A DNA stretch of 9,247 nucleotides from Candidatus Uhrbacteria bacterium (lineage in GTDB: Bacteria; Patescibacteriota; Patescibacteriia; SG8-24). The notes below the pieces were generated by a model that worked only from the letters and a program-made list of their open reading frames with translations, was not told where the DNA came from and searched no databases. Location: contig JACQSM010000009.1 of assembly GCA_016205965.1 (NCBI GenBank), positions 1-9,247 on the forward strand, written 5' to 3'. Every line of letters starts with the position of its first letter. Within the stretch, counting starts at the first letter, position 1. The translations under genes and the position numbers were made by a program. This document shows, piece after piece, positions 6,501-9,247 of this stretch.

Positions 6501-6962
6501 ATGACCGACAAGCCAACTTACGTCACCAAAGAAGGACTCGCGAAGCTCAAAGAAGAGCTCCATTTTTTGAAAACCGAGAAGCGCCGCGAGATCGCCGAAC
6601 GGATCGAGAAGGCCAAGGATCTCGGCGACCTGTCCGAGAATGCCGAATACACCCAGGCCAAGGATGACCTGTCATTCACCGAAGGCCGGATCATCGAACT
6701 CGACGACCTGGTCAACCGGGCCGTGGTCATCGAAGAGAAACACGGCGATACCGTCAGCATCGGCGCCACCATCAGGGTGAACTACGACGGTAAAGAAAAG
6801 GACTTCACCATCGTCGGCTCGAACGAGTCGGATCCGCTCAAGGGCAGGATCTCCAACGAATCGCCGCTCGGCCAGGCCTTCCTGGGCCACAAGGTCGGCG
6901 AGGTCGTCGAGATTAAGGTTCCTTCGGGCACGGTCCGTTACACCATCGCTGAAATCAAATAG
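6501..6962 (+). CDS. greA: Transcription elongation factor GreA
   Basis: GreA enters the RNA polymerase secondary channel and stimulates cleavage of backtracked transcripts. The 153-residue product matches the family in length and domain order: an N-terminal antiparallel coiled coil (about 1-78) and a C-terminal FKBP-like domain (about 81-153). The coiled-coil tip carries the conserved DLSENAEY (43-50), whose acidic residues D43 and E46 help hold the catalytic Mg2+. The C-terminal half has the usual SDPLKGRIS and SPLGQAFLGHKVGE signatures. I chose the ATG at 6501 because TDKPTYVTKEGLAKLKEEL is the normal GreA N-terminus; the longer frame from 6456 begins before the predicted transcription start. 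There is no Shine-Dalgarno; GUUUUUAUUUGUCU precedes the start. The stop is one base before lysS, implying translational coupling. Confidence 0.97.
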   Translation: MTDKPTYVTKEGLAKLKEELHFLKTEKRREIAERIEKAKDLGDLSENAEYTQAKDDLSFTEGRIIELDDLVNRAVVIEEKHGDTVSIGATIRVNYDGKEKDFTIVGSNESDPLKGRISNESPLGQAFLGHKVGEVVEIKVPSGTVRYTIAEIK

Positions 6963-6963
6963 T

Positions 6964-8439
6964 ATGGATGAACGCGGAACCGACGAAGCCTCGATCAGGC
7001 TCGAAAAACTCCATCGTATTGCCGCCGCCGGCGTCGATCCGTATCCGGCGAAGAGCGCGATCAGCCACAAGATCGGCGAGGTTCTGATGCGCTTCGACGA
7101 CATCGCCAAGAAGGGCGAGAGCGTCGTCATCGGCGGCCGACTGATGGCCCAGCGCGGCCACGGCGGCGCCCTCTTCGCCGACCTCGAGGACGGCACCGGC
7201 AAGATCCAGCTGCACCTCAAGCGCGACATCATCGGCGCCGAAGCTTTCGCATTTTTCACCGCCAACATCGATCGCGGAGATTTCCTGCAGATCACGGGCA
7301 CGGTTTTCGTCACCAAGATGGGCGAGAAGACGATCGCGGTTTCGGGCTTCACGCTGTTGTCGAAGTCGCTGGCCTCGCTGCCCGAAAAATGGCACGGCCT
7401 GACCGACACCGAGATCCGCTACCGCAAGCGCTACCTCGACCTGGTCAGCAACCCCGAAGTCCGGGCGATCTTCCGCAAGCGCTCGCTCATCGTGCAGACC
7501 ATCCGCGAGTTTTTCGCGGCCAAGGGTTTCATGGAAGTCGAGACGCCGATCCTCCAACCGATCGCCGGCGGGGCCACCGCCCGGCCGTTCGTGACCCACC
7601 ACAACGCTCTCGACATCGACCTCTACCTCCGGGTCGCTCCCGAGCTGTATCTCAAGCGCCTGATCGTCGGCGGCTTCGAGCGCGTTTTCGAAATCGGCCG
7701 GAATTTCCGCAACGAAGGCATCGATCATCTGCACAATCCCGAGTTCACTTCGATCGAGGCCTACCAGGCTTACGCCGACTATCGCGAGCACATGATCATG
7801 ACCGAGGAGCTGCTGACGCTGGTCGTCGGCCGGGTCAACGGATCGCCGGTGCTCGAGGTCGGCGAGATGAAGATCGATTTCACCGCGCCGTATCCGCGGA
7901 TCACGTTCCGCGACGCCGTCCTGCAGTACGCCGGCGTCGACATCGAGCAGTGCCCGGACCGGGCCTCTTTGGCCAAGGCAGCCGAATCGAAAGGCGTCAA
8001 AGTCGAGGCCAAGGACGATCGCGGCGCCATTCTCGACAATCTATACAAGAAAACCGTCCGGGCCAACATCGTCGATCCGACCTTCGTCATCGATCATCCG
8101 CTCGAGCTGTCGCCGCTGGCCAAGAAAAAGCCCGAGGACGGTCGCTACGTCGAGCGTTTCCAGCTCGTCCTGGGCCGCGGCATCGAACTGGCCAACGCCT
8201 ACTCCGAACTCAACGATCCGATCGACCAGCGCCGGCGTTTCGAAGAGCAGGAACGGCTGCGCCAGGGCGGCGACGACGAAGCCCAGCACATGGACCTCGA
8301 TTTCGTCGAAGCGCTCGAAACCGGCATGCCGCCGACGGCCGGCTGGGCCATCGGCATCGATCGCCTGGTGGCGCTTCTGACCGGCTCGCACGGCCTCAAG
8401 GAGGTCATCCTCTTCCCGACGCTGCGGCCGGAAAAATAG
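6964..8439 (+). CDS. lysS: Lysyl-tRNA synthetase, class II
   Basis: This enzyme charges tRNA-Lys with lysine using ATP. The 491-residue product has the N-terminal OB-fold anticodon-binding domain (about 45-145, including GRLMAQRGHGGALFADLEDGTGKIQLHL) and the class II catalytic core. Motif 1 lies around FMEVETPIL (189-197); motif 2 includes FEIGRNFRNEGIDHLHNPEFT, with R249-N-E-G252; motif 3 is GWAIGIDRL (460-468), with R467 as the ATP-binding arginine. ELANAYSELNDP and PPTAGW are also lysine-specific hallmarks. Length and motifs are normal, and it is clearly distinct from the class I LysRS of many archaea. The ATG at 6964 starts one base after the greA stop and has no Shine-Dalgarno, so it probably depends on ribosomes finishing greA. 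The next gene begins 5 bases after its stop. Confidence 0.98.
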   Translation: MDERGTDEASIRLEKLHRIAAAGVDPYPAKSAISHKIGEVLMRFDDIAKKGESVVIGGRLMAQRGHGGALFADLEDGTGKIQLHLKRDIIGAEAFAFFTANIDRGDFLQITGTVFVTKMGEKTIAVSGFTLLSKSLASLPEKWHGLTDTEIRYRKRYLDLVSNPEVRAIFRKRSLIVQTIREFFAAKGFMEVETPILQPIAGGATARPFVTHHNALDIDLYLRVAPELYLKRLIVGGFERVFEIGRNFRNEGIDHLHNPEFTSIEAYQAYADYREHMIMTEELLTLVVGRVNGSPVLEVGEMKIDFTAPYPRITFRDAVLQYAGVDIEQCPDRASLAKAAESKGVKVEAKDDRGAILDNLYKKTVRANIVDPTFVIDHPLELSPLAKKKPEDGRYVERFQLVLGRGIELANAYSELNDPIDQRRRFEEQERLRQGGDDEAQHMDLDFVEALETGMPPTAGWAIGIDRLVALLTGSHGLKEVILFPTLRPEK

Positions 8440-8444
8440 GTGTT

Positions 8445-8888
8445 ATGAAAACCGTCTTGGCCTTCGGCGTCTTCGACCTGCTGCATCCCGGGCACCTGGC
8501 TTTTTTGCGAGCCGCGAAAAAGAAGGGCGACCGGCTGATCATCGCCGTGACGCCGGACATCCGAGTCAAGAAAGAGAAGGGCGCGCCGCCGTTTTTCGGC
8601 GAACGCGAACGGGCGGCGATGGTCGCGGCCGTGCGCTGGGTCGACCGCGCCGTGGTCGGCGATCGCGGCCGCCGCTGGACGCTGGTGCGCCGATTGCGCC
8701 CCGACGTCATCTGCGTCGGTTACGACCAAAGGATCGACCACCCCTCGTTCCTGGCCCAGATCGCGACGATGCCGAAGAAGCCGCGGCTCATTCGACTGCC
8801 GGCGATGCGGCCGTCCCGATACGCGTCCTCGCGCATCAAAATCGAAGTCCATCGCCGCCTTGCTAAAAGGCGAGCGGCCGTGTCATGA
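8445..8888 (+). CDS. RibL/TagD-type nucleotidyltransferase (possible FAD synthase)
   Basis: A 147-residue single-domain nucleotidyltransferase of the HxGH family, which joins an NTP to a phosphorylated alcohol with release of pyrophosphate. It starts with the Rossmann strand and HxGH signature FGVFDLLHPGHLAFL (H14-P-G-H17), continues with ERAAMVAAVRWVDRAVVGD and the segment RPDVICVGYDQR, and ends with SSRIK (128-132), which corresponds to the second nucleotide-binding motif (ISSTxI in relatives). The GYDQ segment and small size are most like archaeal FAD synthetase RibL; glycerol-3-phosphate cytidylyltransferase (TagD) and heptose-phosphate adenylyltransferase are the alternatives. The substrate cannot be fixed by eye. 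The N-terminal KTVLAFGVFD is the standard family start. An AGGTG lies 2 bases before the ATG, one of few partial Shine-Dalgarno sites here. It sits between lysS (5-base gap) and serS (21-base gap). Confidence 0.85.
   Translation: MKTVLAFGVFDLLHPGHLAFLRAAKKKGDRLIIAVTPDIRVKKEKGAPPFFGERERAAMVAAVRWVDRAVVGDRGRRWTLVRRLRPDVICVGYDQRIDHPSFLAQIATMPKKPRLIRLPAMRPSRYASSRIKIEVHRRLAKRRAAVS
8853..8876 (+). promoter_or_regulatory. Hairpin at the 3' end of the nucleotidyltransferase gene
   Basis: CGCCTT (8856-8861), loop GCTAA, and AAGGCG (8867-8872) form a 6-bp stem that extends by three further pairs past one bulged A (8853-8855 with 8874-8876). Five T residues follow only at 8889-8893, about 12 bases further on, so this is not a well-formed intrinsic terminator. 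It could be a weak terminator or leader structure before serS, or chance in G+C-rich coding DNA. Confidence 0.25.
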
Positions 8889-8909
8889 TTTTTGCGTCAA
8901 ATCCGCCTT

Positions 8910-9247
8910 ATGATCGACATCAAATTTTTGCGCGAAAACCCGCAACGGGTGAAGGACGCTTGCAAGGCCAAGAAGAGCGCCGCCGACGTCGACGTCATCC
9001 TGGAGCTTGACGCCGTCAAGAGGAAAAAGGCGGTCGAGGTCGAAGAGATCAATCGCCAGGCCAACGAGGCGGCCAAGGCGCGCGACGTGGCCCGTGGCAA
9101 GGAATTGAAGAAACGGCACGCCGGCGCCCAGCAGGAGCTGGATGAGGCCGAGTCCAAGCTGATCGAGGAGCTGAAAAAAGTTCCCAACATCCCCTCGGAA
9201 GACACGCCGGTCGGCCCGGACGAATCCGGGAACGTCGTGCTGCGGGT
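8910..9247 (+). CDS. serS: Seryl-tRNA synthetase, N-terminal part (3' partial)
   Basis: SerRS charges tRNA-Ser and tRNA-Sec with serine. The visible 112 residues are the N-terminal tRNA-binding arm. MIDIKFLRENPQRVKDAC is the classic SerRS start, followed by a long antiparallel coiled coil (about 28-98) rich in Lys, Glu and Ala, including EVEEINRQANEAAK and ELDEAESKLIEELKKVPNIPSEDTPVG. PNIP followed by PVG is the standard hinge to the catalytic domain. The frame is open at the window edge, so the class II catalytic core lies downstream and cannot be judged. The ATG at 8910 has no Shine-Dalgarno sequence; TCAAATCCGCCTT precedes it. The gene follows the nucleotidyltransferase stop by 21 bases and is probably read with it or from a nearby weak promoter that I cannot identify. 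Confidence 0.96.
   Translation, partial: MIDIKFLRENPQRVKDACKAKKSAADVDVILELDAVKRKKAVEVEEINRQANEAAKARDVARGKELKKRHAGAQQELDEAESKLIEELKKVPNIPSEDTPVGPDESGNVVLR

Noticed and set aside
7389..8444. Open frame running through lysS in frame with the nucleotidyltransferase, suggesting a longer protein
   Set aside because: The upstream part is Arg/Pro/His-rich out-of-frame lysS sequence; the protein family starts at the ATG at 8445.

Overview
The window is a densely packed, G+C-rich (clearly above 60% by eye) stretch of bacterial chromosome with all ten genes on the + strand and gaps of 1 to about 105 bases. Gene content and sequence character point to a Patescibacteria (CPR)-type bacterium. The clues are a UvrD-like helicase fused to a RecB/Cas4-like nuclease, a very short DUF721 (DciA-like) protein, a small four-helix membrane protein of a type I associate with that group, a PBP2 with a long cytoplasmic N-terminus, and a RibL-like nucleotidyltransferase. 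The assignment is an inference from style and gene order, not a proof.

Layout. Positions 1-1277 hold the C-terminal end of the helicase-nuclease (5' part outside the window). It is followed at once by a 98-residue DUF721/DciA-like protein (1283-1579) and a 126-residue hydrophobic protein of unknown function (1603-1983), which has its own promoter-like sequence ending at the start codon. An 85-base spacer with a perfect 8-bp hairpin leads into the cell-shape cluster mreB (2069-3124), mreC (3141-3917), mreD (3925-4425) and mrdA/PBP2 (4443-6395). This is the core of the elongasome: the MreB filament, its periplasmic and membrane adaptors, and the transpeptidase that cross-links lateral-wall peptidoglycan. 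No RodA/MrdB follows mrdA here. A 105-base spacer carries a good extended -10 promoter for greA (6501-6962), which is almost fused to lysS (6964-8439). A RibL/TagD-like nucleotidyltransferase (8445-8888) and serS (8910 to the window end, incomplete) follow, giving an expression/translation cluster of transcript-cleavage factor, LysRS and SerRS.

Two general points stand out. Almost no start codon has a Shine-Dalgarno motif, and several are preceded by U-rich or A-rich stretches, or by a -10 box placed as for leaderless mRNA. The mreD-mrdA junction holds two overlapping, mutually exclusive hairpins, the second followed by seven T residues just before the mrdA ATG, which resembles a small attenuator. 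I found no mobile element, CRISPR array, tRNA or rRNA, and no convincing new multi-gene system. The window is mainly housekeeping, and the interest lies in regulatory details and a few divergent small proteins.
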